From SIG575 sp964474295 (GTDB lineage: Bacteria; Bacillota; Clostridia; Oscillospirales; Acutalibacteraceae): a DNA stretch of 64,000 nt. Shown here piece by piece: positions 8,813 to 17,284 of the stretch. Numbering within the stretch: position 1 is the first letter of the stretch; each line of letters starts with the position of its first letter. Below the pieces are notes generated by a model, which worked only from the letters and a program-made list of their open reading frames with translations, made no database searches and had not been told where the DNA came from. The stretch is from NCBI GenBank assembly GCA_964474295.1, contig CAYYRN010000004.1:1-64000 (forward strand), in the 5' to 3' direction. Both the position numbers and the translations under genes were made by a program.

Positions 8813-8841
8813 TTGACTTTAAAACAAATAAATTGTATAAT
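8813..8841 (+). promoter_or_regulatory. Strong sigma-A promoter of the cohesin surface protein
   Basis: TTGACT (8813-8818), an exact 17-base spacer, then TATAAT (8836-8841). It lies 62 bases before the chosen ATG and is a near-consensus vegetative promoter. Confidence 0.85.
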
Positions 8842-8903
8842 AAACGTATATATGTATCGGAAGGTAGGTGAGGCACATCCTCATGGGGAGGTATGCCGAA
8901 TTT

Positions 8904-9989
8904 ATGAAAAAGCTTAAATTATTTGTATCGGTTTTGCTTGTAATTTCAATGTTCTTTTCCTGCACACTGTTTGCAAATGCCGCTTCGGCATCGATTTCGG
9001 CGTCAACAGGCAAAACGAATGTCAGCTACGGCGATACCGTCACGGTTTCCGTCAACCTTACCGCTAACCCCGGTATGGCAGGTGTCAATTTTTCTTTGAC
9101 TTATAATTCATCACAGCTTCAATATCAAAGCAGCTCGGTCGGTTCTGCCGGTTCAAAATTTTCTTTGGCAAGTGTAAACCCGAACGGTGCTTCGATTAAA
9201 GGTGCGTTTATCAATGCCGACGGTTCAATCGTTTCTTCAATGGGTACACTCGCAACAGTTACATTTAAGGTTATTACAAGCTCAACCGCTTCATCTTATC
9301 TTACTGTCGGTGCCAGCGGTACGGACGGCGATGCCAATACCGTTTACGTTTCCGTCAGCGGTGTTACGCTTAATCTTAATTCCTCAACCACAACTACGGC
9401 AAAGCCCACAACAACCAAGCCTACAACAACAAAACCCGTCACAACAACAAAACCCACTACAACAACAAAGCCCACCACAACGGAGCTTCCAAACGGCGAA
9501 ACCACAACAAAAATTATCGCCACTGAAACCATCGGTGTTAAAAAAGGCAATGCATACCAGCTTGCAAAACCCTCCTCTATGTCGGGCAGTGTAACATATT
9601 CTTCAAGCCGTACATCGGTTGCGACCGTTTCTTCGTCGGGTGTCGTAAAAACACTTTCAAAGGGTATGACGACAATTACAGCAATCAGCGAAAACGGAGT
9701 GACCAAAACGTGGCTCCTTATTGTAGGTGACGGCTCTACCGTTGAAACGGACGAAACTACAACCACTTCCGATGAGGAAGAAACAACAACCGAAATTGCC
9801 GTTATAGGCAGCGTTACGGAGGAAGAAACAACCGAGGAAGAAACAACCTCCGAAAGTACTGCGGCGGCAAAAAAAGATTCGGATAAAACCTTCAGACTTA
9901 TTTTCGGAACAGGTGTTGCGGTTGCAGTGCTTGTTGTGATAATCGTTATCGCATCGATGATAAGAAAAAAGAGAAGCTTTATAGGATAA
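8904..9989 (+). CDS. Membrane-anchored surface protein with cohesin domain and Ig-like (BIG2) domain
   Basis: A 361-residue exported protein. Order of parts: signal peptide (1-27, cut near ANA-AS); cohesin-type domain (about 29-158; ISASTGKTNVSYGDTVTVSV, then GMAGVNFSLTYNSSQLQY); Thr/Pro/Lys linker (160-200); BIG2-like domain (about 208-276); acidic Thr/Glu linker (280-327); membrane helix (331-352) and RKKR tail. Cohesins bind dockerins in cellulosome-like assemblies, so this could tether dockerin-bearing enzymes to the cell. No dockerin gene lies in the window, and stand-alone cohesin folds also occur outside cellulosomes. The start ATG at 8904 follows GGGGAGGT by 11 bases; earlier in-frame starts at 8868 and 8883 would spoil the signal peptide. 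Confidence 0.85.
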   Translation: MKKLKLFVSVLLVISMFFSCTLFANAASASISASTGKTNVSYGDTVTVSVNLTANPGMAGVNFSLTYNSSQLQYQSSSVGSAGSKFSLASVNPNGASIKGAFINADGSIVSSMGTLATVTFKVITSSTASSYLTVGASGTDGDANTVYVSVSGVTLNLNSSTTTTAKPTTTKPTTTKPVTTTKPTTTTKPTTTELPNGETTTKIIATETIGVKKGNAYQLAKPSSMSGSVTYSSSRTSVATVSSSGVVKTLSKGMTTITAISENGVTKTWLLIVGDGSTVETDETTTTSDEEETTTEIAVIGSVTEEETTEEETTSESTAAAKKDSDKTFRLIFGTGVAVAVLVVIIVIASMIRKKRSFIG

Positions 9990-9998
9990 GTGCCGAAC

Positions 9999-10021
9999 AG
10001 AGCGTGCAGTTTGTACGCTCT
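9999..10021 (+). terminator. Weak terminator after the cohesin gene
   Basis: AGAGCGT (9999-10005) pairs with ACGCTCT (10015-10021) and is followed by ATTTGCTTTT. The T-run is interrupted, so efficiency is uncertain. Confidence 0.45.
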
Positions 10022-10113
10022 ATTTGCTTTTAAAGAATATTACCGAATTTATGTAAAAAAATAAATAATTTGTGAACAAACAATTATATTTTTTTAATAA
10101 AAAGCCCCGTATC

Positions 10114-10143
10114 TTGACAAGGCGTGTCAAAAATTAGTATAAT
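10114..10143 (+). promoter_or_regulatory. Sigma-A promoter of the lipid-acyl operon
   Basis: TTGACA (10114-10119), an 18-base spacer, then TATAAT (10138-10143), 38 bases before the GTG start. Both hexamers are consensus. Confidence 0.8.
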
Positions 10144-10181
10144 ACTTATCGTTTCATAGTAATTTTCTCAGGAGTGATTAT

Positions 10182-11492
10182 GTGAGTAAAAAATACGGAA
10201 AGCACGTTAGGGACGGAGCACCCGCAACCGAAAAGTTTGATATGGTAAAGCCGCCTTATAAGCAGGCTATGTATTTTATGCCCCTTGTATGGGCATTTTC
10301 CGACTTGCAAAAGCACATTCACAGAGCAAAACTTCACAAGGTAAATATGGAGGGAATCAAACCGCCGTATATCCTTATTTGCAACCATAATGCTTTTTTC
10401 GATTTTTATATTATGAGCAGAATGTTGGCACCGGACAGAGGTTATTTCCCCGCTGCGGTTGATGATTATATCGGCAGGGAATGGGCGCTCAGACATCTCG
10501 GTGCTATCCCCAAAAGAAAGTTTACAACAGACCTCAGTGTTATTCGCAGTTGCAAAAAAGCGATTGCGGACGGTCAGGTTTACGGTATTTATGCCGAAGC
10601 GAGATATTCTCACTGCGGTAAAACCGAGGTTATGCCGGATTCACTCGGTCAAATGTGCAAATATCAGGGTGTTCCCATTGTAACGCTTAAAATGTCGGGA
10701 CATCACCTTTACCAGCCTTTTTGGAATTCAAAAAGAAGATATATTAAACCCGTTGAAGCTACAATGACTTGTATTTATAAGCCGGAGGAGCTTAAAGAGG
10801 CATCGGCTGATGAAATCAATGCAAAAATCAGAGAACATCTTCAAAATGACGATTTCAAATGGCAGTATGAAAACAAAATAAGAATACCTTATAAAAACCG
10901 TGCAAAAGGTCTTCATAAGGTTCTTTACCAATGCCCGCACTGTATGACAGAGTATAAGATGAAATCCGAGGGTGCAAAGGTTTACTGCACACATTGCGGA
11001 AAATCGTGGACGCTCGGTGAATACGGCGATATGAAAGCAGACGAGGGCGAAACAGAGTTCAAGTTCCCGACCGATTGGTACGATTGGGAGCGTGAACAGG
11101 TCAAAAAGGAAGTTCTTGAGGGCAGATACCGTCTTGAATGTGACTGTGACGTTAACGATTTGCCCAATTCAAAGGGCTTTGTGCATATAGGTCACGGCAA
11201 GCTTATACACGATAAGAACGGCTTTAAGGTTGAGGTTACGAGGGAATATGATAACGAACCTATGAAGATGGAAATTCCCGCCGCAATGCAGTATGCCTGC
11301 CATATAGAGTATGATTACCGCTTCGGCAACAGACGTGACTGTATTGACCTTAACACAATGGAAGACACTTGGTATGTTTTCCCGGAAAACTGCGATTTTT
11401 CGGTTACCAAGGTGGCTCTTGCAACAGAAGAAATTTTCAATGAAATCGACCGTAAACGAAAAGAAGAAAAGGCTGCACGAAAAAGGGGATAA
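10182..11492 (+). CDS. PlsC-like lysophospholipid acyltransferase with C-terminal zinc ribbon
   Basis: A 436-residue protein. The acyltransferase motif HX4D is HNAFFD (His69, Asp74), and YAEARYSH (137-144) stands where PlsC proteins carry the EGTR-like motif. Such enzymes move acyl groups from acyl-ACP or acyl-CoA to glycerol lipids at the inner membrane face. After about residue 245 an unusual extension begins with a zinc ribbon (CPHC 251-254, CTHC 269-272) and an uncharacterised domain of about 150 residues with many aromatic and charged residues. The start is GTG at 10182 after AGGAGTGA. It heads an operon with an acyl-adenylating ligase and an acyl carrier protein, which suggests a dedicated acyl-ACP donor. 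The acceptor is unknown. Confidence 0.8.
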   Translation: MSKKYGKHVRDGAPATEKFDMVKPPYKQAMYFMPLVWAFSDLQKHIHRAKLHKVNMEGIKPPYILICNHNAFFDFYIMSRMLAPDRGYFPAAVDDYIGREWALRHLGAIPKRKFTTDLSVIRSCKKAIADGQVYGIYAEARYSHCGKTEVMPDSLGQMCKYQGVPIVTLKMSGHHLYQPFWNSKRRYIKPVEATMTCIYKPEELKEASADEINAKIREHLQNDDFKWQYENKIRIPYKNRAKGLHKVLYQCPHCMTEYKMKSEGAKVYCTHCGKSWTLGEYGDMKADEGETEFKFPTDWYDWEREQVKKEVLEGRYRLECDCDVNDLPNSKGFVHIGHGKLIHDKNGFKVEVTREYDNEPMKMEIPAAMQYACHIEYDYRFGNRRDCIDLNTMEDTWYVFPENCDFSVTKVALATEEIFNEIDRKRKEEKAARKRG

Positions 11493-11537
11493 TGCCCGGC
11501 GGTGAGGTTTGAACGTGCAAAGAAAAGGTTATTGATA

Positions 11538-13217
11538 ATGAGAAATAAGAATTATTGTAAGCACGTCGGCATAAAAAAGCATTATCCGCTTTATGAGTCG
11601 ATTGATGCGAAAATAATAAGTGATATTATAAATTTTTCCGCAGAAAAACACGGAAAAAACGATGCCTTCATTATCCCCGTAAGGGGTGGCGAAGACGTCG
11701 TGAAGACGTATATTCAATTTAAGAATGAAGTTGAGTATGTAGGAACTTATCTTATTTCAAAAGGACTTAAAAAGGGCGATAAAATAGCAATCCTCGGTGA
11801 AAACAGCTATGAGTGGCTGCTTGCTTATTTCGGTATTACAACATCCGGGATGGTTGCCGTTCCTCTTGATAAAGATTTGCCTCTTGACGATTTGATTTTT
11901 AACGTCAAAAACAGCGAATGTGTCGGTGTTATATATTCAAAGGTTTATGCTGATATTGCCGAAAAATTTATGGAAAATGATTTGGGATTGAGCTTTTACC
12001 TTTGCAAAAGCGAAATGCATGCATTTATAGATGAAGGCAAAAAGCTTGTTTTGTCGGGTGACAAAAGCTACAAAAACCGTGATGTCAAACCCGATGACCT
12101 TGCCGCAATAGTTTACACTTCGGGAACAACGGGCAAAAGCAAGGGCGTTATGCTCACGCAGCTCAGCATTGCCTCCGATGCGGCTTCGGCTTGCCGTAAT
12201 TCTCAGGGTGAGGGATGCGGTGTTCTTGCACTTCCGCTCCACCACACTTTCGGGTTGGTTGCTAACATACTTGTTCCGATGATTTTCGGTGCAGCGATTT
12301 ATATGACCACAAGCTTGAGAAATATTCAGGCGGATATGGTCAAAGTCGGTGCCACCGCAGCTTTTTGCGTGCCGATGATGGCAGAGCTTATATATAAGAA
12401 AATTTGGGCAACCGCAAAGGCAAACGGTCAGGAAGAAAAACTGAAAACGGGAATTAAAGTTAGCAATATTCTTATGAAATTCGGAATAGATGTAAGAAGA
12501 AAGCTCTTTAAAGAGGTTCTCGATAACCTCGGCGGCAGGCTTGAGCTTATGGTTTGCGGCGGTGCCCCGTTGAGCGAAAAGATAGCTTTTGAGTTAAGCT
12601 CAATGGGAATTAACATACTCAACGGTTACGGAATAACGGAGTGCGCTCCGATTGTTGCCGTTAACAGAAATATGGCTAACCGATACGGCAGTGTAGGACG
12701 TGTCCTTGACTGTAACGAAGTGAAAATCAAAAATCCCGATGAAAACGGTATAGGCGAAATTTACATCAAGGGTACAAACGTTATGGTAGGGTACTATAAT
12801 GATGAAGAAGCAACAAAAGAAGCGTTCGACGGCGGCTGGTTCAAAACAGGAGATTTAGGTTATGTTGATGATGACGGCTTCCTTTTTGTAACGGGCAGAC
12901 TTAAAAACCTTATAATTCTTTCAAACGGTAAAAATGTTTCGGCAGAGGAGCTTGAAGAAAAGCTTCTTGACGAGGTTTCGTATATCAGTGAGGTTATTGT
13001 TTATGACGAAAACGATAAAATCACAGCGGAGGTTTACCTTGACGAAGAAGCCGACAGCAATGCAAAAGCAAAAATCAAAAACGATATTAAAGAAATAAAC
13101 ACAAAGCTTCCGTCTTACAAAAAAATCGCAAAGACAAAAATTCGTGACGAAGCTTTCCCGAAAACCACGACACTTAAAATAAAAAGAAATTATAAAAAGA
13201 ATAACGGAGGAAAGTAA
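11538..13217 (+). CDS. AMP-binding acyl ligase (acyl-CoA/acyl-ACP synthetase)
   Basis: A 559-residue adenylate-forming enzyme. The ATP-binding loop YTSGTTGKSKG is at about residues 193-203, later core motifs are GYGITECAP and FKTGDLGYVDDDG, and the C-terminal Lys motif is in KLPSYKKIAKTKI. It would activate a fatty acid with ATP and load it onto CoA or onto the carrier protein encoded immediately downstream (one base apart). I start at the ATG at 11538; an in-frame GTG at 11502 is possible but poorly spaced. Together with the upstream PlsC-like gene this resembles the division of labour in Aas-type acyl-ACP synthetase/acyltransferase systems, here as separate proteins. Confidence 0.85.
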   Translation: MRNKNYCKHVGIKKHYPLYESIDAKIISDIINFSAEKHGKNDAFIIPVRGGEDVVKTYIQFKNEVEYVGTYLISKGLKKGDKIAILGENSYEWLLAYFGITTSGMVAVPLDKDLPLDDLIFNVKNSECVGVIYSKVYADIAEKFMENDLGLSFYLCKSEMHAFIDEGKKLVLSGDKSYKNRDVKPDDLAAIVYTSGTTGKSKGVMLTQLSIASDAASACRNSQGEGCGVLALPLHHTFGLVANILVPMIFGAAIYMTTSLRNIQADMVKVGATAAFCVPMMAELIYKKIWATAKANGQEEKLKTGIKVSNILMKFGIDVRRKLFKEVLDNLGGRLELMVCGGAPLSEKIAFELSSMGINILNGYGITECAPIVAVNRNMANRYGSVGRVLDCNEVKIKNPDENGIGEIYIKGTNVMVGYYNDEEATKEAFDGGWFKTGDLGYVDDDGFLFVTGRLKNLIILSNGKNVSAEELEEKLLDEVSYISEVIVYDENDKITAEVYLDEEADSNAKAKIKNDIKEINTKLPSYKKIAKTKIRDEAFPKTTTLKIKRNYKKNNGGK

Positions 13218-13218
13218 A

Positions 13219-13458
13219 ATGCAGGAAAAAATGATTGAAGAACTTAAAGAAATTATCGAGGAATATACGGACGAACCTCTTCCCGAAATTTCAATGGAAA
13301 CGGCACTTACGGCAGATTTCGGCTTAAACTCGTTTGAGCTTTTTGAAATTATCTGCAAAATCGAAGAAAAATACAGTGTCACAATTCCCGACAGAGTGCT
13401 TATGTCTTTCTCGACAGTCGGTGATGTTGTGTCTTACCTTATGGAAGCCACAAAATAA
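13219..13458 (+). CDS. Acyl carrier protein
   Basis: A 79-residue acidic acyl carrier protein. The phosphopantetheine attachment site is Ser38 in ADFGLNSFELFE; the common DSL triplet is NSF here, a variation seen in specialised carriers. It begins one base after the ligase stop, with GGAGG inside the ligase end, so the two are translationally linked. Its position with a ligase and an acyltransferase, and away from any fatty-acid synthesis gene, argues for a dedicated carrier for this operon rather than the housekeeping AcpP. Confidence 0.9.
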   Translation: MQEKMIEELKEIIEEYTDEPLPEISMETALTADFGLNSFELFEIICKIEEKYSVTIPDRVLMSFSTVGDVVSYLMEATK

Positions 13459-13505
13459 TTCACGAAAATTTACATCGGCTAAGAAGTATGCCGACGTCAT
13501 AATTT

Positions 13506-13546
13506 AAAAAGGAGTTTTTCGGTATGAAATCGAAAAACTCCTTTTT
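13506..13546. terminator. Bidirectional terminator between acp and comM
   Basis: A perfect 16-bp stem pairs 13506-13521 with 13531-13546, with AAAAA on the left and TTTTT on the right. It terminates the lipid operon and the convergent comM operon. Confidence 0.9.
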
Positions 13547-13556
13547 ATGTTTAATG

Positions 13557-15083
13557 TTAATTTCCCCAAAATTTTCTGTCCAGACTTCTGTATTGCACGG
13601 CTTCCGCAATATGCTCCTCTTCAATAATATCGCTGTTTTCAAGGTCTGCGATTGTTCTTGCAACCCTCAAAATTCTGTCATATGCCCTTGCGGAAAGAGC
13701 AAGGCGGTCAAAGACAATTTTAAGCATATCCTTTGCTTCGTCCGTCAAACGGCAAAACTCTCTTGTTTGCGAAGCTGTCATATGTGCGTTGCAGGTTATA
13801 CCCGTTCCCTGCAAGCGCTTTAGCTGAATGTTTCGTGCCGCATCAACTCTTTTCTTTATTTCTGCGGATTTTTCGCCCTTTTCCGAATCGGAAAGGTTTT
13901 CAAAATCAACGGGAGGAACCTCAATGTGAATATCAACTCTGTCAAGAAGCGGCCCCGAAACCTTGTTCAAATATTTTTGTGCGCTGCCTTTGGGACAGGT
14001 ACATTCCCGTGTGGGATGTCCGTAGTATCCGCACGGACACGGGTTCATAGCGCATACGAGCATAACGGAACAGGGATACGTAACCGTTGCCTGTGCCCTC
14101 GAAATCGAAATTTGTCCGTCTTCAATGGGCTGACGCATAATTTCCATAGCAGTGCGTGAAAATTCGGGAAGCTCATCAAGGAACAAAACTCCGTTGTGAG
14201 CCAAAGAAATTTCACCCGGCTTAGGTATTGCACCGCCTCCCGAAAGACCAACCGGCGAAACCGTATGGTGGGGCGAGCGAAAAGGTCTTGTTGTGATAAG
14301 CGGAGTGTTTTTCGGGAGCTTGCCCGAAACGGAATATATTTTAGTGGTTTCCAGTGATTCTTCAAAGGTCATATCGGGCAAAATCGTGGGGAGCCTTTTG
14401 GCAAGCATACTTTTTCCCGAACCGGGAGGGCCTATAAGTAAAATATTGTGTCCGCCCGCCGCCGCTATTTCCATTGCACGTTTTGCTTCAAACTGTCCCT
14501 TGACGTCCGAAAAATCAAGCAGTGAATCATTTTCCGTCAGAGGTGTCGGCTCATAAAGTGCCGGTTCTATTTGTGTTTCGCCCTCTAAAAACGATATTAT
14601 TTCACGAACGTTTTTTACGGGAAAAACGTTTATTCCCGACACGACCGAACATTCATAAGCGTTTTCCGAAGGCACAAAAACATCCGTAATACCGTTTTTC
14701 AGTGCCTCGATAACCATTGGCAAAGCGCCGTTTATTTTGCGTACCTCTCCACCGAGGGAAAGCTCTCCTATAAAAGCCGATGTTCGACTTATCGGGCTTA
14801 TCTGACGTGTTGCCGCAAGAACCGCTATCAGCATAGGCAGGTCATAAACAGTGCCTTCTTTTTTCGTGTCTGCGGGAGCGAGGTTTACGGTTATTCTGCT
14901 TACAGGAAAGTTAAAACCGCTGTTCTTTATTGCCGAACGCACACGCTCTCTTGCTTCGCTTACCGAAGTGTTCGGAAGTCCCACGATGTCAAAGTGCGGC
15001 AGACCGCCTCCGACATCGATTTCGACATTCACCATATAGCTGTGCATACCGAAAAGTCCCATACTTTTGATGCTTGTAAACAT
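13557..15083 (-). CDS. comM: YifB/ComM family Mg-chelatase-like AAA+ ATPase
   Basis: A 508-residue ATPase of the ComM/YifB family. An N-terminal Lon-protease-like domain (1-170, with the FDIVGLPNTSVSEARERVRSA segment) is followed by an MCM/Mg-chelatase AAA+ core with Walker A GPPGSGKS at 218-225. The C-terminal MG-chelatase domain carries CPCGYYGHPTRECTC, a cysteine cluster typical of the family. ComM is a helicase that promotes branch migration during natural transformation in Gram-negative bacteria; the Firmicutes role is less clear. It is the last gene of a three-gene operon begun by a Fur-family regulator, 16 bases after the preceding gene. Confidence 0.9.
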   Translation of the reverse strand: MFTSIKSMGLFGMHSYMVNVEIDVGGGLPHFDIVGLPNTSVSEARERVRSAIKNSGFNFPVSRITVNLAPADTKKEGTVYDLPMLIAVLAATRQISPISRTSAFIGELSLGGEVRKINGALPMVIEALKNGITDVFVPSENAYECSVVSGINVFPVKNVREIISFLEGETQIEPALYEPTPLTENDSLLDFSDVKGQFEAKRAMEIAAAGGHNILLIGPPGSGKSMLAKRLPTILPDMTFEESLETTKIYSVSGKLPKNTPLITTRPFRSPHHTVSPVGLSGGGAIPKPGEISLAHNGVLFLDELPEFSRTAMEIMRQPIEDGQISISRAQATVTYPCSVMLVCAMNPCPCGYYGHPTRECTCPKGSAQKYLNKVSGPLLDRVDIHIEVPPVDFENLSDSEKGEKSAEIKKRVDAARNIQLKRLQGTGITCNAHMTASQTREFCRLTDEAKDMLKIVFDRLALSARAYDRILRVARTIADLENSDIIEEEHIAEAVQYRSLDRKFWGN

Positions 15084-15099
15084 AAATTATCTCCCGTGA

Positions 15100-15981
15100 T
15101 TACTGAGCAATGTAAGTGAAAGTACCCTCACACGAATCGTTTATGACGGTTTTGTCGCCGTTTGTGAAAAATCCTTTTGAAACAACATATTTATAATCGA
15201 CACCTGAATGTAAATCTTCTTCTTTAACTTCACTCTTTATCATAACCGATCCCGAATCCACATTGCAGATAACATTTTTGTCTGTGTTGACAAACCTTAT
15301 TGTTGTAGACTTATCCGTTTTGAACGAAAATCCCGCAAATGTTTTAAAGTTTGCAAATGAAATTTCATCATACTCCGTCACACCGTCGATGCTTGCGGTG
15401 AAAATGAAATAATGTTTTCCGTTTTCCTCGACAATTTCCGCTTTTTCGTCAAACGGCACAACAATCTTTGCATTGAGGTAAGGCTCGTCTGTTGATTCAA
15501 GCTTTCCGTTATCATCCGTACCTACGGTAAAGTCGGAGTTTATTTCACCGTTGACGTAATTCTTTTTCTTTAATTCAACAGAACCTTCTTTAAGTACGGC
15601 GTGATATGTTTTGCCGGATTCCAATTTATCTTCAAGCTTTACCGTCAAAGTCAGAGTTCCGTTACTTATCGAGTCGTTTTTGTTTGATTTGTATTCCGAT
15701 GATGTGATTTTTCCGCCGATTTCGTTTTCTTTTCCGTTTTCACTGCAAGTGATTGCAAAACCGCTGTCATCTTTTATGTTAAAAACGGTTTTTGAATTCA
15801 TATACGGGCAGTTGTATGAAAATTCGATTGTTGTGTCATCGATAATATTCACAATCGCTGTGTCAGCGAAAACCGATTCCGTCGGTTCATCTTTTAATGC
15901 AAAGTAAATGCCGAATGAAACACCGGCAACAACAACCAGCGAAATTACCGCAGCCAAAATTATTTTAACTTTTTTGCTCAT
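15100..15981 (-). CDS. Unknown membrane-anchored extracytoplasmic protein
   Basis: I do not recognise a family. The 293-residue product has a single N-terminal membrane segment (about residues 5-28, KVKIILAAVISLVVVAGVSFGIYFAL) with basic residues before it, and no lipobox cysteine, so it is probably an anchored or secreted protein. The rest is rich in beta-prone Thr, Val, Lys, Asp and Ser and has two similar-looking halves ending in GTLTLTVKLEDKL and YKYVVSKGFF, suggestive of Ig-like or SbsA-like sandwich folds. It lies 16 bases from both neighbours, between a Fur-family regulator and comM, in one transcript. Confidence 0.6.
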   Translation of the reverse strand: MSKKVKIILAAVISLVVVAGVSFGIYFALKDEPTESVFADTAIVNIIDDTTIEFSYNCPYMNSKTVFNIKDDSGFAITCSENGKENEIGGKITSSEYKSNKNDSISNGTLTLTVKLEDKLESGKTYHAVLKEGSVELKKKNYVNGEINSDFTVGTDDNGKLESTDEPYLNAKIVVPFDEKAEIVEENGKHYFIFTASIDGVTEYDEISFANFKTFAGFSFKTDKSTTIRFVNTDKNVICNVDSGSVMIKSEVKEEDLHSGVDYKYVVSKGFFTNGDKTVINDSCEGTFTYIAQ

Positions 15982-15997
15982 ATTAATGCTCCTTTAA

Positions 15998-16420
15998 TTA
16001 AACTTCTTTTTTATAACAGCTTTCGCAAAGACCGTAAAAAACGCACTTTGCGCCGTTAAGATGAAAATTATGATGTTCAAGAATATGTTCGGATAAGCGG
16101 TCTACCGTTTCACACTCCATATGTATAAGCTTTCCGCATTTTTCGCATTTCAGGTGATAATGGTTGGAACATGCTTTTCCCGAATGAAGATACTGATAGC
16201 AGACACTTCGTTCGCCGTCAACCGTGTATTTTTTCACAACACCTTCTCCGGCGAGCTTTTCAAGATATCTGTAAACCGTGGATTTGCCGACAGATGTAGA
16301 ATTTTTTGCCAGAAGCTCCGTGACATCTTCGACAGTCAGATGTCGGTTTCCGAATTTTTCGAGTATATTCAAAATCAGGTCTCTTTGACGTGTTTTGTAA
16401 CCTGACGATTTGTTTTCCAT
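15998..16420 (-). CDS. Fur family transcriptional regulator
   Basis: A 140-residue metal-responsive repressor. A winged-helix DNA-binding domain (about 10-66, with STVYRYLEKLAGEG) is followed by the dimerisation and metal domain. Structural-zinc cysteines are C92/C95 (KCEKCG) and C132/C135 (LCESC), and the His-rich sensor region is NHYHLKCEKC and EHHNFHLNG. Whether it is Fur, Zur or PerR cannot be decided from sequence alone. I start at the ATG at 16420 after GGTGA; the frame opens further to a TTG at 16435. A near-consensus promoter lies just upstream. It leads the operon with an unknown anchored protein and comM, and is divergent from a sigma-factor gene. Confidence 0.85.
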   Translation of the reverse strand: MENKSSGYKTRQRDLILNILEKFGNRHLTVEDVTELLAKNSTSVGKSTVYRYLEKLAGEGVVKKYTVDGERSVCYQYLHSGKACSNHYHLKCEKCGKLIHMECETVDRLSEHILEHHNFHLNGAKCVFYGLCESCYKKEV

Positions 16421-16443
16421 AGATTTCACCGCCAATCATTTTC

Positions 16444-16472
16444 ATTTTACTCTGTTTGCACTTAAAAGTCAA
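16444..16472 (-). promoter_or_regulatory. Sigma-A promoter of the Fur-family operon
   Basis: On the minus strand, TTGACT (16472-16467), a 17-base spacer and TAAAAT (16449-16444), 23 bases before the ATG. The leader is very short. Confidence 0.75.
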
Positions 16473-16593
16473 GAAAAGCAAGTTTTAAAGATATAATTTG
16501 TTTCAATAATATTATTTTAAGTCAAATTTAGCATTATTCTACAAAAATATACAAATATTGTTAAAATTTTTAAACTTATTTATTAAAAAATTA

Positions 16594-16622
16594 TTGACAA
16601 ACACTTTGAAATGTATTAATAT
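16594..16622 (+). promoter_or_regulatory. Promoter of the SigH-like gene
   Basis: TTGACA (16594-16599), a 17-base spacer, then TAATAT (16617-16622), 29 bases before the start codon. The roughly 200-base divergent region to the Fur-family gene is very AT-rich and carries a 12-base palindrome, AATAATATTATT, near 16505-16517. That could be an operator, but AT-rich DNA makes chance likely. Confidence 0.65.
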
Positions 16623-16651
16623 AAACTTTGTAAATGGTAAGAGGTGGATAA

Positions 16652-17215
16652 ATGGAAGATAAAAATTACCATAATATGTCTGATGAAGAATTGGCATCGT
16701 TTTGCAGAAATTATGACAGCACCGCACTTGAAATACTTATTAAAAGGATGGAAAGTGTTACGGCAAGCTGTGTCAGGGGTTTTTCAGATAACCGCTTTGA
16801 ACATGATGACCTTATGCAGGAGGCTCTTTTTGCCTGCTGCCGTGCCGTTATAAGCTATGATTCTTCAAAAGGCGCCTCGCTCAAAACATTTGTATCGGTG
16901 TGTATAAACAACGCATTGAAAAATTTTGTAAAGAAAAAAAACAACGTTTTCCTGTCGGCAGATGCGGATTTTGTTCCGCTTAATGACGAAACGGTCGGCA
17001 GCGTGACGACTGAAGATGAATATATTTCTTCGGAAAATTATTTGAATTTAAGAAAAAGCCTGAGGGAAATTCTTTCGGAAACGGAATACAAGGTCTTTTG
17101 CTTCTTTGTCGAAGGCTTGAGTTATTCCGAAATTGCCGAAAAAACAGGTCAAAGCACAAAGGCTGTTGACAATGCCTTGCAGCGGATAAGAAAAAAGCTG
17201 AAATCAATTTTGTAA
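16652..17215 (+). CDS. RNA polymerase sigma factor, SigH-like (sigma-70 family)
   Basis: A 187-residue sigma factor with only regions 2 and 4. Region 2 (about 24-95) contains HDDLMQEALFACCRAVISYD and KGASLKTFVSVCINNAL, and region 4 (about 135-185) contains LSYSEIAEKTGQSTKAVDNALQRIRKK, the -35-binding helix-turn-helix. The YD-x-SKGASLKTF pattern is that of Spo0H/SigH factors, which govern entry into sporulation and competence in Firmicutes. It is slightly shorter than B. subtilis SigH. A gene for a zinc-ribbon protein follows after 69 bases. No anti-sigma factor is adjacent. Confidence 0.85.
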   Translation: MEDKNYHNMSDEELASFCRNYDSTALEILIKRMESVTASCVRGFSDNRFEHDDLMQEALFACCRAVISYDSSKGASLKTFVSVCINNALKNFVKKKNNVFLSADADFVPLNDETVGSVTTEDEYISSENYLNLRKSLREILSETEYKVFCFFVEGLSYSEIAEKTGQSTKAVDNALQRIRKKLKSIL

Positions 17216-17284
17216 TAAACGGATACCCGTTTATAAATAAGTCCCTAACTCGGACTAAATACTTAATCAAGAGAGGTTATTAAA

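Noticed and set aside
9380..9500. Repetitive ACA/ACC-rich DNA in the cohesin gene
   Set aside because: It is the codon repeat of the Thr/Pro/Lys linker, not a CRISPR or tandem regulatory repeat; spacers are not unique and the unit is short.
16030..16044. Third possible copy of the GTAAAAAAC hairpin
   Set aside because: The match is inside the Fur-family coding sequence and the second arm is missing, so it is not a hairpin copy.
16505..16517. Palindrome AATAATATTATT in the Fur/sigma divergent region
   Set aside because: The surrounding DNA is so AT-rich that such palindromes are expected by chance, and it lacks the flanking bases of a Fur or PerR box.
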